In this document: piece by piece, positions 1 through 5,453 of the stretch | Layout of the letters: each line of letters starts with the position of its first letter | How positions within the stretch are numbered: the stretch's first letter is position 1 | From: a bacterium | GTDB taxonomy: Bacteria; Patescibacteriota; Minisyncoccia; Minisyncoccales; JAGGSE01 | DNA length: 6,526 bases | Assembly: GCA_021159225.1 (NCBI GenBank) | Contig: JAGGSE010000046.1 | Location: 1 to 6,526 of the forward strand | Direction of reading: 5' to 3' | Notes under the pieces: model-generated | The model's database searches: none | What the model was told of the DNA's origin: nothing | What the model saw: only the letters and a program-made list of their open reading frames with translations | Translations under genes and position numbers: made by a program

Positions 1-741
1 ATATATAGTTTTAAACTGAGGTGAATATTCCTCTTTTGTCACCCTTATCTCATAATTACCCTGTTCAAGACCTTTTAAAACATAATTTCCAAACTTATCT
101 GTAAATGCCTCTATGATATGATCTGTATCTCCAGCTCCTGTGGAAAAAGCATCAGGAACAGCAGATGTTAACGCCCATGGAGATGTCGTTCCCCTTGGAT
201 ATGCTATAACCCTTGCTCCTGCAATTGGATTTCCATCTGTATCCGTTACTCTGCCAATCACTGCATCCGCTCTCTCTAAGAATGTAGCATTTACATCTAT
301 TGTTGGAGAGTAAATATCAATGTTCCTCGTCTTTGTAACATACCCATCTTTTTTGAATGTCAGATAATGCTTTCCGTAGAATGTTGAGATCGCTGGAGTT
401 GACCATGCTCCTCCGGCACCCGTTGTAGCAATGGGAGTAGGATTATCATCTAAATAAACTTTTACTCCTACCAATCCCTCCTGTGGCGCATCAAAGGCAC
501 CATTATCCTCTGTGCCTCCGGGATTGTTCCATGGATCCCAGTCATCTGAATCTGAATCTGCAAGAAGTCCGTTCTTATATGTATCACTGCCTATATCCTC
601 AAAAATATCTCCACTGAGCGTAATAGCATGGATTATGGTTGCTGGCTGTGTTTTAACTATATTCATGTTTATATTAACCAAACTGACCAAAAAAGCTACA
701 CATACAAAAATACTTAAATATTTCTTTATTTTTAACTTCAT
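1..741 (-). CDS. Secreted protein with carboxypeptidase-regulatory-like beta-sandwich domains (3' end outside window)
   Basis: The frame is open for 247 codons from the ATG at 741 to the left edge with no stop, so the C-terminus is missing. The N-terminus has lysines followed by a hydrophobic stretch at about residues 8-23, which fits a signal peptide or membrane anchor; I see no clear cleavage site or lipobox. Residues 42-155 (ITLSGDIFEDIGSD, then EGLVGVKVYLDD, then HYLTFKKDGY) resemble a CNA-B/SdrD-like fold and carry an acidic stretch at 61-69 (ADSDSDDWD) that could bind calcium. Residues 160-247 match the carboxypeptidase regulatory-like pattern: GRVTDTDGNPIAGARV, later TDKFGNYVLKGLEQGNYEIRV. 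Such domains are usually stalk or adhesion modules of surface proteins, so an extracellular location is likely; the catalytic or binding part, if any, lies beyond the window. The start is supported by GGAGGG six bases upstream. Tandem promoters lie further upstream. Confidence 0.82.
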   Translation of the reverse strand, partial: MKLKIKKYLSIFVCVAFLVSLVNINMNIVKTQPATIIHAITLSGDIFEDIGSDTYKNGLLADSDSDDWDPWNNPGGTEDNGAFDAPQEGLVGVKVYLDDNPTPIATTGAGGAWSTPAISTFYGKHYLTFKKDGYVTKTRNIDIYSPTIDVNATFLERADAVIGRVTDTDGNPIAGARVIAYPRGTTSPWALTSAVPDAFSTGAGDTDHIIEAFTDKFGNYVLKGLEQGNYEIRVTKEEYSPQFKTIY

Positions 742-747
742 ATCGGT

Positions 748-753
748 CCCTCC
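748..753 (-). promoter_or_regulatory. Shine-Dalgarno site of the secreted-protein gene
   Basis: GGAGGG reads on the minus strand, six bases before the ATG at 741. It fixes this start. It also shows that the mRNA has a real leader, unlike most first genes in this window. Confidence 0.75.
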
Positions 754-806
754 ATTAAATAAATTAATTTTATTCCTTTCCTGTTACCTCTTTTATTTCT
801 CATTGA

Positions 807-823
807 TACATCACCTTGATGTA
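807..823. repeat. Dyad TACATCA-CCT-TGATGTA, possible operator or leader hairpin
   Basis: Perfect 7-bp arms (807-813 and 817-823) flank a 3-bp spacer. The dyad lies in the leader of the secreted-protein gene, some 15-30 bases downstream of the start expected from the proximal TATA box. The extended right half, CCTTGATGTACA at 814-825, recurs on the opposite strand at 5944-5955 in the promoter of the winged-helix gene. It could be a repressor site or an RNA hairpin; the sequence does not decide. Confidence 0.45.
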
Positions 824-860
824 CAATACTTGCATATTATACTTCTATTACTCCTTATCC

Positions 861-876
861 TTTAAATACTTTTCGG
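861..876 (-). promoter_or_regulatory. Proximal BRE/TATA promoter of the secreted-protein gene
   Basis: The minus strand reads CCGAAAAGTATTTAAA: a purine/A-rich BRE (CGAAAAG) directly before a TATA box (TATTTAAA). Transcription would start near 836-840 and give a leader of about 95 bases. The same 16 bases occur exactly at 943-958. Confidence 0.6.
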
Positions 877-896
877 GCGTCATCAATATTTTTTGC

Positions 897-979
897 ATTG
901 CTCATCATTATGTACATCTATTGTATATCAATGACGTATCTATTTAAATACTTTTCGGTCATTAGTATTGATGAGCAAT
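897..979. repeat. 11-bp inverted repeat flanking the distal promoter
   Basis: ATTGCTCATCA at 897-907 is the exact reverse complement of TGATGAGCAAT at 969-979. The arms sit on both sides of the distal TATA element with 61 bp between them. Paired operators or a duplicated regulatory word are possible. A hairpin is less likely because the loop is so long. Confidence 0.45.
943..958 (-). promoter_or_regulatory. Distal copy of the same BRE/TATA promoter
   Basis: This is an exact 16-base repeat of 861-876, offset by 82 bp, with the same BRE-TATA order on the minus strand. Similarity extends a little: TGA before the BRE and GATA a few bases after the box in both copies. It would start transcription near 919-921. 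It could be a second promoter of the secreted-protein gene or a duplicated remnant. Confidence 0.5.
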
Positions 980-1013
980 AATATGGTGTGACATCATGGA
1001 GATAGTTTCGTTT

Positions 1014-1026
1014 AAAAATGAAAAAA
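1014..1026 (-). terminator. T-rich terminator after the aminopeptidase gene
   Basis: About 30 bases past the stop codon the minus strand reads TTTTTTCATTTTT (1026 down to 1014). Oligo-T runs of this kind end transcription in archaea without needing a stem. I see no stable hairpin before it. Confidence 0.5.
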
Positions 1027-1054
1027 GTGCAGAGATTATTTTCAAAATTTCTGT

Positions 1055-2398
1055 TTATCCTTCATAGAATGCCTTGTATGCTCTGTAGGTCTCGTATATA
1101 TCTGCCTTGGAAGCTATCTCAAAGGGAGAGTGCATGCCAAGTAAGGGAGTACCACAGTCTATTACATCCATATTGTAATTCGCCAGGAACTTTGCTATTG
1201 TACCTCCTCCTCCTTCATCCACCTTTCCCAGCTCAGCTGCCTGCCATGAGATATTGTTTTTGTTAAGTATCCTCCTTATCTCTGAAGTAAACTCTGCCGT
1301 TGTCTCATTTGTGGAGTACTTTCCACCTGCTCCTGTATATCTCTCTATGACAACTCCATATCCCAATTTTGCTGCATTATGTTTTTCCTGTGCATCTTTA
1401 AATGTTGGATTTATACCCGCTGAGACATCTGCTGAGATCACTTTGGTGTTTTCGAAGACAGAAACAAGATCCTTTATATCCGGAGACTCCATCATCTTTA
1501 TAACAAAGTTTTCAAATGCTCTTGATTTCATTCCTGTGGGACCCTCACTGCCTATCTCTTCTCTGTCTGTTGCTATGAAAACACACGTATACTCAGGATC
1601 CTCCACCTCAAGTATAGCCTTCAGAGATGTGAATACACAGACTCTATCATCCTGTCCATATGCACCCACAAAGCTTTTGTCGATCCCCACATCTCTTGCC
1701 TTAAAGCTGGGCACAATTTCAATCTCTGCAGAGACAAGATCCTCCTCTTTTATACCATAATTTTCTTCAAGAAACTTCAATATAAAGTTTTTTATTTCCT
1801 GTTCTCCTTTTTTACTCTCTTTTTTCTTTTCTTTCATGGACCCAAAAAGTATATTCAGTTCCTCTCCTGCAATACCATCGAATAACTTTTTATCACCCTG
1901 TATCTTCTTCGCTAAGTGAGGCAGAAGATCACATACTGTGAAGACGGGATCTTCAGGATCTTCACCGATGACAAGATTGAGTTTCTCTCCATTCTCCTTT
2001 ACAACTACACCATGTATCGCCAACGGTATGGAGACCCAATGGTACTTCTTTATACCTCCATAGTAATGTGTTTTTAAAAGGGCAAGTTCCTCATCCTCAT
2101 ATAGAGGATTGGGTTTTAAATCCAGTCTTGGAGAATCAGCGTGGGAAGCTATTATTCTGAGACCTTCTCTGAGATCTTTTCTACCCTTCACAGCAACTAT
2201 GACAGATTTTCCCCTGTTTACCTCATAAATTTTTCTTCCTCCTTTTTCTATTGGCAAGAAACCATGTTTTTCAGCTTCTGAAACTATATAATCTACTACC
2301 TCCCTTTCAGTTTTGCATTTATTCAGAAAAATACGATATCCATCCGAAAATCTGAATACTTCATCTTTATCTAACTTACTCCATGCGTTTTCTTTCAT
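1055..2398 (-). CDS. M18-family metalloaminopeptidase (aspartyl aminopeptidase-like)
   Basis: A di-metal exopeptidase that removes N-terminal residues from peptides, probably in the cytoplasm. Its 447 residues are normal for the family. The expected motifs are all present (residue numbers counted from the GTG at 2407; subtract 3 for the ATG): SHADSPR with His89, YGQDDR with the Asp253/254 pair, DREEIGSEG with catalytic Glu283 and metal-ligand Glu284, SADVSAG with Asp327, and GMHSPFE with His426. A lysine-rich insert at 191-203 looks like a surface loop. I chose the ATG at 2398 because GAGGTGA (2404-2410) lies five bases before it; the GTG at 2407 overlaps that site and has none of its own. 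The gene overlaps the end of the NfeD-like gene by 23 bp, so the two are probably co-transcribed and translationally coupled. Exact substrate preference (acidic or neutral) cannot be read from the sequence. Confidence 0.93.
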   Translation of the reverse strand: MKENAWSKLDKDEVFRFSDGYRIFLNKCKTEREVVDYIVSEAEKHGFLPIEKGGRKIYEVNRGKSVIVAVKGRKDLREGLRIIASHADSPRLDLKPNPLYEDEELALLKTHYYGGIKKYHWVSIPLAIHGVVVKENGEKLNLVIGEDPEDPVFTVCDLLPHLAKKIQGDKKLFDGIAGEELNILFGSMKEKKKESKKGEQEIKNFILKFLEENYGIKEEDLVSAEIEIVPSFKARDVGIDKSFVGAYGQDDRVCVFTSLKAILEVEDPEYTCVFIATDREEIGSEGPTGMKSRAFENFVIKMMESPDIKDLVSVFENTKVISADVSAGINPTFKDAQEKHNAAKLGYGVVIERYTGAGGKYSTNETTAEFTSEIRRILNKNNISWQAAELGKVDEGGGGTIAKFLANYNMDVIDCGTPLLGMHSPFEIASKADIYETYRAYKAFYEG

Positions 2399-2762
2399 TG
2401 TCCTCACCTCTGTACTTTTTTACCTTTAAACAGAGTCCATGGACAGACGCCACAATCACTTTTTCTCCCTCTTCAATCCGCTCATCACTCTCTGCCTTCC
2501 ATATCTCTCTCCCTATCTTTATCTGCCCATATGGATCGATCTCTTCCAATACTACACCCGCCCTATTTATAAGAGTTTCCGTTCCGAGAAGATCTTCCCT
2601 GTTTAGTATCTCCCATGCTTTTATTATAATAAAAATATCTTTGAGTACCAGCAGGGATATAAAAATCAGAAAGTATCTCAATTGAAATTTAAAAATAAAG
2701 TAAAGTCCAGTAAGAACAAGCTCATCAAGAAGCAGAGCAAAGATTTTTCTCTTTTCTTTCAT
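2376..2762 (-). CDS. Small NfeD-like membrane protein
   Basis: A 128-residue protein with two hydrophobic segments (about residues 7-25 and 29-47), followed by a C-terminal OB-fold-like domain (about 59-116). The domain shows the NfeD pattern: AGVVLEEIDPYGQIKIGREIWKAES, then IEEGEKVIVASVHGLCLKV. Short NfeD proteins are membrane anchored, with the OB domain in solution, and usually partner stomatin/SPFH proteins in membrane quality control. No SPFH gene is visible here; the partner in the operon is an M18 aminopeptidase instead. The ATG at 2762 is preferred over the GTG at 2774 because it lies exactly 22 bases after a TATA box, the same spacing as two other genes in the window. The tail is very charged (RGEDNERKRME) and overlaps the aminopeptidase start. 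The family call is good; the function is uncertain. Confidence 0.85.
   Translation of the reverse strand: MKEKRKIFALLLDELVLTGLYFIFKFQLRYFLIFISLLVLKDIFIIIKAWEILNREDLLGTETLINRAGVVLEEIDPYGQIKIGREIWKAESDERIEEGEKVIVASVHGLCLKVKKYRGEDNERKRME
2404..2410 (-). promoter_or_regulatory. Shine-Dalgarno site deciding the aminopeptidase start
   Basis: GAGGTGA on the minus strand is five bases before the ATG at 2398. It lies inside the coding end of the upstream NfeD-like gene. The kinase at 4575 has the same five-base spacing from a similar site. Confidence 0.7.
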
Positions 2763-2778
2763 GATATTCCTCACTCAA

Positions 2779-2795
2779 AAAATTATAAAAACTTT
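2779..2795. promoter_or_regulatory. Central TATA box of a divergent leaderless promoter
   Basis: The minus strand reads AAAGTTTTTATAATTTT, with BRE-like GAGAAAG before TTTTTATA (2791-2784), 22 bases before the ATG at 2762. The plus strand reads CAAAAAATTATAAAA, with its box at about 2783-2791, 22-23 bases before the pcm ATG at 2813. One AT-rich element at the centre of a 50-bp gap therefore appears to serve both genes. The same 17-base word recurs in front of the acetyltransferase gene. Confidence 0.7.
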
Positions 2796-2812
2796 CTCTC
2801 ATCAGATTAAAT

Positions 2813-3433
2813 ATGAAGAACTTAATTGATTATCTTGTAAAATACAGATATATAAAATCTGAATCTGTGAAAAGAGCATTTGAAAAGGTGGATAGAAGAT
2901 TATTTGTTCCTGAGAGTTTTAAGGGTAGAGCTTACTCAGATCACCCCCTTCCAATAGGCTTCAATCAGACCATATCTGCTCCATCGATGATCGCAATAAT
3001 GCTTGAGGCACTGGATCTGAAAAGAGGAGATAAAGTCCTTGAGATAGGAACGGGATCAGGGTACAACGCAGCTCTGATCTCAGAAATCGTCGGTGATAAT
3101 GTCTTCAGTATTGAGAGGATACCTGAACTCGCAGAGTTTGCCAGAGATAACCTAAGGAAGGCAGGATATAAAGTCAAAGTCCTGATAGGTGATGGAACAC
3201 TTGGATATGAAGCGGAGGCACCTTATGATAAAATTATAGTGACAGCTGCTGCACCCAAGATCCCGGATCCGTTGATAAAACAGCTGAAGATCGGAGGAAA
3301 GATATGTATACCTGTGGGGGAGAGATTCTTCTGTGATTTAATCCTCGGTGAAAAATTAAGTGATGGAAAACTCAGAAAGAAAAACTATGGAGGTTGTGCT
3401 TTTGTACCTCTGATAGGAAAAGAGGGATGGTAA
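2813..3433 (+). CDS. pcm: Protein-L-isoaspartate O-methyltransferase
   Basis: A 206-residue repair enzyme that methylates isoaspartyl residues in aged proteins using S-adenosylmethionine, so that they can revert to aspartate. It acts in the cytoplasm. Recognised from the N-terminal helix region (VKRAFEKVDRRLFVP), the family signature IGFNQTISAPSMIA (residues 48-61), SAM motif I LEIGTGSGY (76-84), the acidic ligand region SIERIPEL (99-106), GDG (126-128), then PYDKIIVTAAAPKIPDPL and the C-terminal VPLIGKEGW. Length is as expected for archaeal members, and no key motif is missing. The ATG lies 22-23 bases after the TATA box, with no room for a Shine-Dalgarno site, so the mRNA is probably leaderless. 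It is divergent from the NfeD-like gene. The stop codon merges with the promoter of the next gene. Confidence 0.96.
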   Translation: MKNLIDYLVKYRYIKSESVKRAFEKVDRRLFVPESFKGRAYSDHPLPIGFNQTISAPSMIAIMLEALDLKRGDKVLEIGTGSGYNAALISEIVGDNVFSIERIPELAEFARDNLRKAGYKVKVLIGDGTLGYEAEAPYDKIIVTAAAPKIPDPLIKQLKIGGKICIPVGERFFCDLILGEKLSDGKLRKKNYGGCAFVPLIGKEGW

Positions 3434-3434
3434 A

Positions 3435-3451
3435 AAAGTTTTTATAATTTT
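3435..3451 (+). promoter_or_regulatory. Leaderless promoter of the acetyltransferase gene
   Basis: AAAGTTTTTATAATTTT starts 2 bp after the pcm stop codon (3431-3433); the A-rich BRE overlaps that codon. The box TTTTTATA (3439-3446) ends 22 bases before the ATG at 3468. The T-rich stretch may also help to terminate the pcm transcript. Confidence 0.7.
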
Positions 3452-3467
3452 ATCTCTATCCATTCTT

Positions 3468-3956
3468 ATGATCAGGGAAGGAAAACTCGATGAACTGAGA
3501 GAAATAATGGAATGTGTCCATAGAGTAAGAAAGGAGTCATGGAAAAGATACGAGAAAGAATATTATCCAGGGAAAGCTCTGAACTCTGATCTCACAAACT
3601 TCAACGAGGATAGAGTGAGGGAGATAATAAACTCTGATCTCAGATTTCTCTTTGTGGCTGAAGAGAATAAAATAGTGGGTGTTGTTCATGGGATGATCTA
3701 TGGAGAAAGTGGATATGGAATGATTCACTGGCTTGGTGTGGATTTTAAGTATCAGAACAGAGGAATTGGAACACAACTCCTGGAAAGAGTTTTTGAATAC
3801 TGTAAAAAGAGAAAAATACATAAAATCTCTCTTTACACATTTCCTGTTCTCAGAAAAGCTATAAATCTCTATCTTAAAACAGGATTTGTGCCTGAAGCCT
3901 ATCTGAAAAAACAGTGGTGGGGCGTGGATTTTATCCTTATGAGCAAGTGGCTATGA
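3468..3956 (+). CDS. GNAT-family N-acetyltransferase
   Basis: A 162-residue single-domain protein. It has the GNAT layout: an N-terminal helix pair with a charged region (about residues 7-55), strands FLFVAEENKIVGVVHGMI (60-77), then the acetyl-CoA binding motif A, IHWLGVDFKYQNRGIGTQLLERVFEYC (86-112), with the Q-N-R-G-I-G pyrophosphate loop at 96-101. A later strand-helix, KISLYTFPVLRKAINLYLKTGFVPE, is the usual motif B region. The family transfers an acetyl group from acetyl-CoA to an amine; the acceptor (protein N-terminus, lysine or small molecule) cannot be told from the sequence. It is not obviously the ribosomal RimI type. It has its own promoter and a leaderless ATG, so it is not strictly in an operon with pcm although only 34 bp separate the two genes. 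Confidence 0.9.
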   Translation: MIREGKLDELREIMECVHRVRKESWKRYEKEYYPGKALNSDLTNFNEDRVREIINSDLRFLFVAEENKIVGVVHGMIYGESGYGMIHWLGVDFKYQNRGIGTQLLERVFEYCKKRKIHKISLYTFPVLRKAINLYLKTGFVPEAYLKKQWWGVDFILMSKWL

Positions 3957-3960
3957 AGAG

Positions 3961-3975
3961 AGTAAGATTTTTATA
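3961..3975 (+). promoter_or_regulatory. Leaderless promoter of the phosphatidyltransferase gene
   Basis: AGTAAGATTTTTATA: a purine/A-rich BRE followed by TTTTTATA (3968-3975). The box ends 22 bases before the ATG at 3997, the same distance as in the NfeD-like and acetyltransferase genes. It begins only 5 bp after the acetyltransferase stop codon. Confidence 0.65.
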
Positions 3976-3996
3976 TTGATAAAATATTTTATGATT

Positions 3997-4578
3997 ATGA
4001 TTGGAAGGTATAGATCGTGGTATGAAAAAAACTTTATGATCCTGGGAAAGAAACTTGCAAAGTTTAATATAACTCCCAATCAGCTCACACTTTTATCTCT
4101 TGTCCCTGCAATCTTTTCATGTTATTTTTTCTCTGAAAGAGAGATACTCTATGGATTGATATTCATGTTTCTCAGCTTTTTTGTGGATGCTCTGGATGGA
4201 AACCTTGCAAGAGCCACAGGAAAAACGACAAAAACAGGGAAAATCCTGGATCCTGTTGTTGACAGATATGTGGAGGCCCTGATAATCTTTGGAACAGCTA
4301 TGGGAAGAATGTCAGAGTTCTGGATAGCATTTTACTGTCTTTTTGGAATGATCATGGCATCTTACGTCAGGGCAAGAGCTGAATCTATAAAAAAAATGAA
4401 TCTGATGAGTGTGGGTATCATGGAACGTCAGGAAAAATTTCTGATACTTTTAGCAGGTATTATTTTATTCAATTTCTACACTGAGTCTTTAAATTATGCA
4501 TTGCTCATAATAGGAACACTCTCTCATGTAACAGTGATACAGAGAATGCTGTATGCAAAAAAGGAGGTGGGAGAATGA
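3997..4578 (+). CDS. CDP-alcohol phosphatidyltransferase, probably archaetidylinositol phosphate synthase
   Basis: An integral membrane enzyme that swaps CMP of a CDP-lipid for an alcohol headgroup. The full catalytic signature D-x2-D-G-x2-A-R-x8-G-x3-D-x3-D is present as DALDGNLAR, eight residues, GKILDPVVD; counted from the ATG at 3997 the acidic residues are Asp64, Asp67, Asp85 and Asp89. Hydrophobic stretches at about 34-44, 51-66, 92-103, 108-122, 147-159 and 166-174 fit the usual six helices. NITPNQLTLL near the N-terminus is typical of the family. In archaea, close relatives join CDP-archaeol to inositol 1-phosphate; serine or glycerol phosphate are the other possible acceptors. I chose the ATG at 3997 from its promoter spacing; the ATG at 3991 and TTG at 3976 would sit within about 15 bases of the TATA box. 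The stop overlaps the kinase ATG. Confidence 0.9.
   Translation: MIGRYRSWYEKNFMILGKKLAKFNITPNQLTLLSLVPAIFSCYFFSEREILYGLIFMFLSFFVDALDGNLARATGKTTKTGKILDPVVDRYVEALIIFGTAMGRMSEFWIAFYCLFGMIMASYVRARAESIKKMNLMSVGIMERQEKFLILLAGIILFNFYTESLNYALLIIGTLSHVTVIQRMLYAKKEVGE
4563..4569 (+). promoter_or_regulatory. Shine-Dalgarno site of the PfkB kinase gene
   Basis: GGAGGTG lies five bases before the ATG at 4575, inside the end of the phosphatidyltransferase gene. It is a near-perfect ribosome binding site and, with the ATGA overlap, suggests translational coupling. Confidence 0.8.
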
Positions 4579-5453
4579 TAACATGTGTGGGAAATCCAGT
4601 ATATGACTATATAGAGACACCTTACTACAAAACTGAGAACAGGATACTCTCCGGATGTTCCACAAACGCATGCATAGTGATGAGGAAACTGAGCATGAAA
4701 ACGATACTTGTAGGTGATGTGGGAAGGGATTTTATAGAAGACTTCAAAAAGAACATGAAGGAACTCCAGGTGGAGTACTATATCAAAGAGTGTAGAGAAT
4801 CTGGAGGGTTCAGTCTTAAATATTTCAATAATGGAGATAGAGAATTAAAAATACTTGGAATAGCAGGTGAAATAGATAGTTTTCCTGAAAAAATACTGAA
4901 ATCTGAGGTTATAGTTCTTGCACCAATACTCCAGGAGATAAACTTTGACCTTAATGAACTGAGAGAGAAGTTCAGAGGGATCATATTTCTTGATCCTCAG
5001 GGATTTCTGAGATATGTGGAAAACGGAAAGATCTTAAGAAAGAAAAACCCAGAAATTGAAAAAATTGTCAGTCTATGCGATATTGTAAAGCCAAATGAGT
5101 ATGAAGCTGAGATAATGACAGGAATCAATCCTCGAAAGAATTATAAAAGGGCTCTTGAAATTCTCTATTCATGGGGATGTAAAATTGCCATCATCACTCT
5201 TGCAGAAAAGGGAAGTGTGATCTTTGATGGAGAAGAGTTTGTGGAGATACCGCCTTACAGAACAAAACCAATTGACCCCACAGGTGCGGGGGACACATAT
5301 GCAGGTGGATTTATCTTCGAGTACCTGAAAAAAAAGGATATTTATGAAGCGGGACTCTTTGCATCATGTACAGCATCGATAATGGTGGAGAACATAGGAA
5401 AAATTCCTGTTACTGAAGAAGAGGTAAGAAAAAGAGTTGAAACACTGAAATAG
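4575..5453 (+). CDS. PfkB/ribokinase-family carbohydrate kinase (possible myo-inositol kinase)
   Basis: A 292-residue kinase that phosphorylates a sugar or polyol hydroxyl, probably in the cytoplasm. The family features are present: an N-terminal strand MITCVGNPVYD, the sugar-binding SGCSTNACIVMRKL (residues 26-39, replacing the usual GG-x-x-x-N), VGDVGRD (46-52), KPNEYEAEIMTG (172-183), TLAEKGSVIF (208-217), and the ATP-site signature DPTGAGDTYAGGF (234-246) with the catalytic base Asp240. Length is normal. The start codon overlaps the phosphatidyltransferase stop (ATGA, 4575-4578), so the two are co-translated. A PfkB-family myo-inositol 3-kinase is known from Thermococcus kodakarensis, and its product is the inositol phosphate that archaetidylinositol phosphate synthase uses. 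This makes inositol an attractive substrate, but ribose, nucleosides or other sugars remain possible. The TAG stop overlaps the 3' end of the antisense tRNA gene. Confidence 0.9.
   Translation: MITCVGNPVYDYIETPYYKTENRILSGCSTNACIVMRKLSMKTILVGDVGRDFIEDFKKNMKELQVEYYIKECRESGGFSLKYFNNGDRELKILGIAGEIDSFPEKILKSEVIVLAPILQEINFDLNELREKFRGIIFLDPQGFLRYVENGKILRKKNPEIEKIVSLCDIVKPNEYEAEIMTGINPRKNYKRALEILYSWGCKIAIITLAEKGSVIFDGEEFVEIPPYRTKPIDPTGAGDTYAGGFIFEYLKKKDIYEAGLFASCTASIMVENIGKIPVTEEEVRKRVETLK

Larger units (their letters stand above)
742..1054. other. Gene-free 313-bp intergenic regulatory region
   Basis: No convincing gene lies between the stop of the aminopeptidase gene and the start of the secreted-protein gene. 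Both genes are on the minus strand. The stretch holds the Shine-Dalgarno site, a dyad at 807-823, two copies of a BRE/TATA promoter word (861-876 and 943-958), an 11-bp inverted repeat (897-907 with 969-979) and the T-rich terminator of the upstream gene near 1014-1026. Several related words occur here: TGTACATC at 911-918, TGTATATC at 922-929, and GATGTACA at 818-825. Confidence 0.6.

Noticed and set aside
512..865. Open frame of 117 codons on the plus strand
   Set aside because: It lies opposite the start of the secreted-protein gene and its promoter region, and its product is low-complexity and hydrophobic with no domain. The minus-strand frame has a clear signal region and domains.
1254..1760. 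Open frame of 168 codons on the plus strand
   Set aside because: It is entirely antisense to the M18 aminopeptidase, which has all its catalytic motifs. The plus-strand frame has no start signal and shows the serine- and proline-rich look of antisense translation.
2399..2407. GTG start three codons upstream for the aminopeptidase
   Set aside because: The GTG is part of the Shine-Dalgarno sequence of the ATG at 2398 and has no site of its own.
3976..3996. TTG start (and ATG at 3991) for the phosphatidyltransferase
   Set aside because: TTG at 3976 touches the TATA box and could not be in the transcript; ATG at 3991 is only 16 bases after the box, against 22 for comparable genes.
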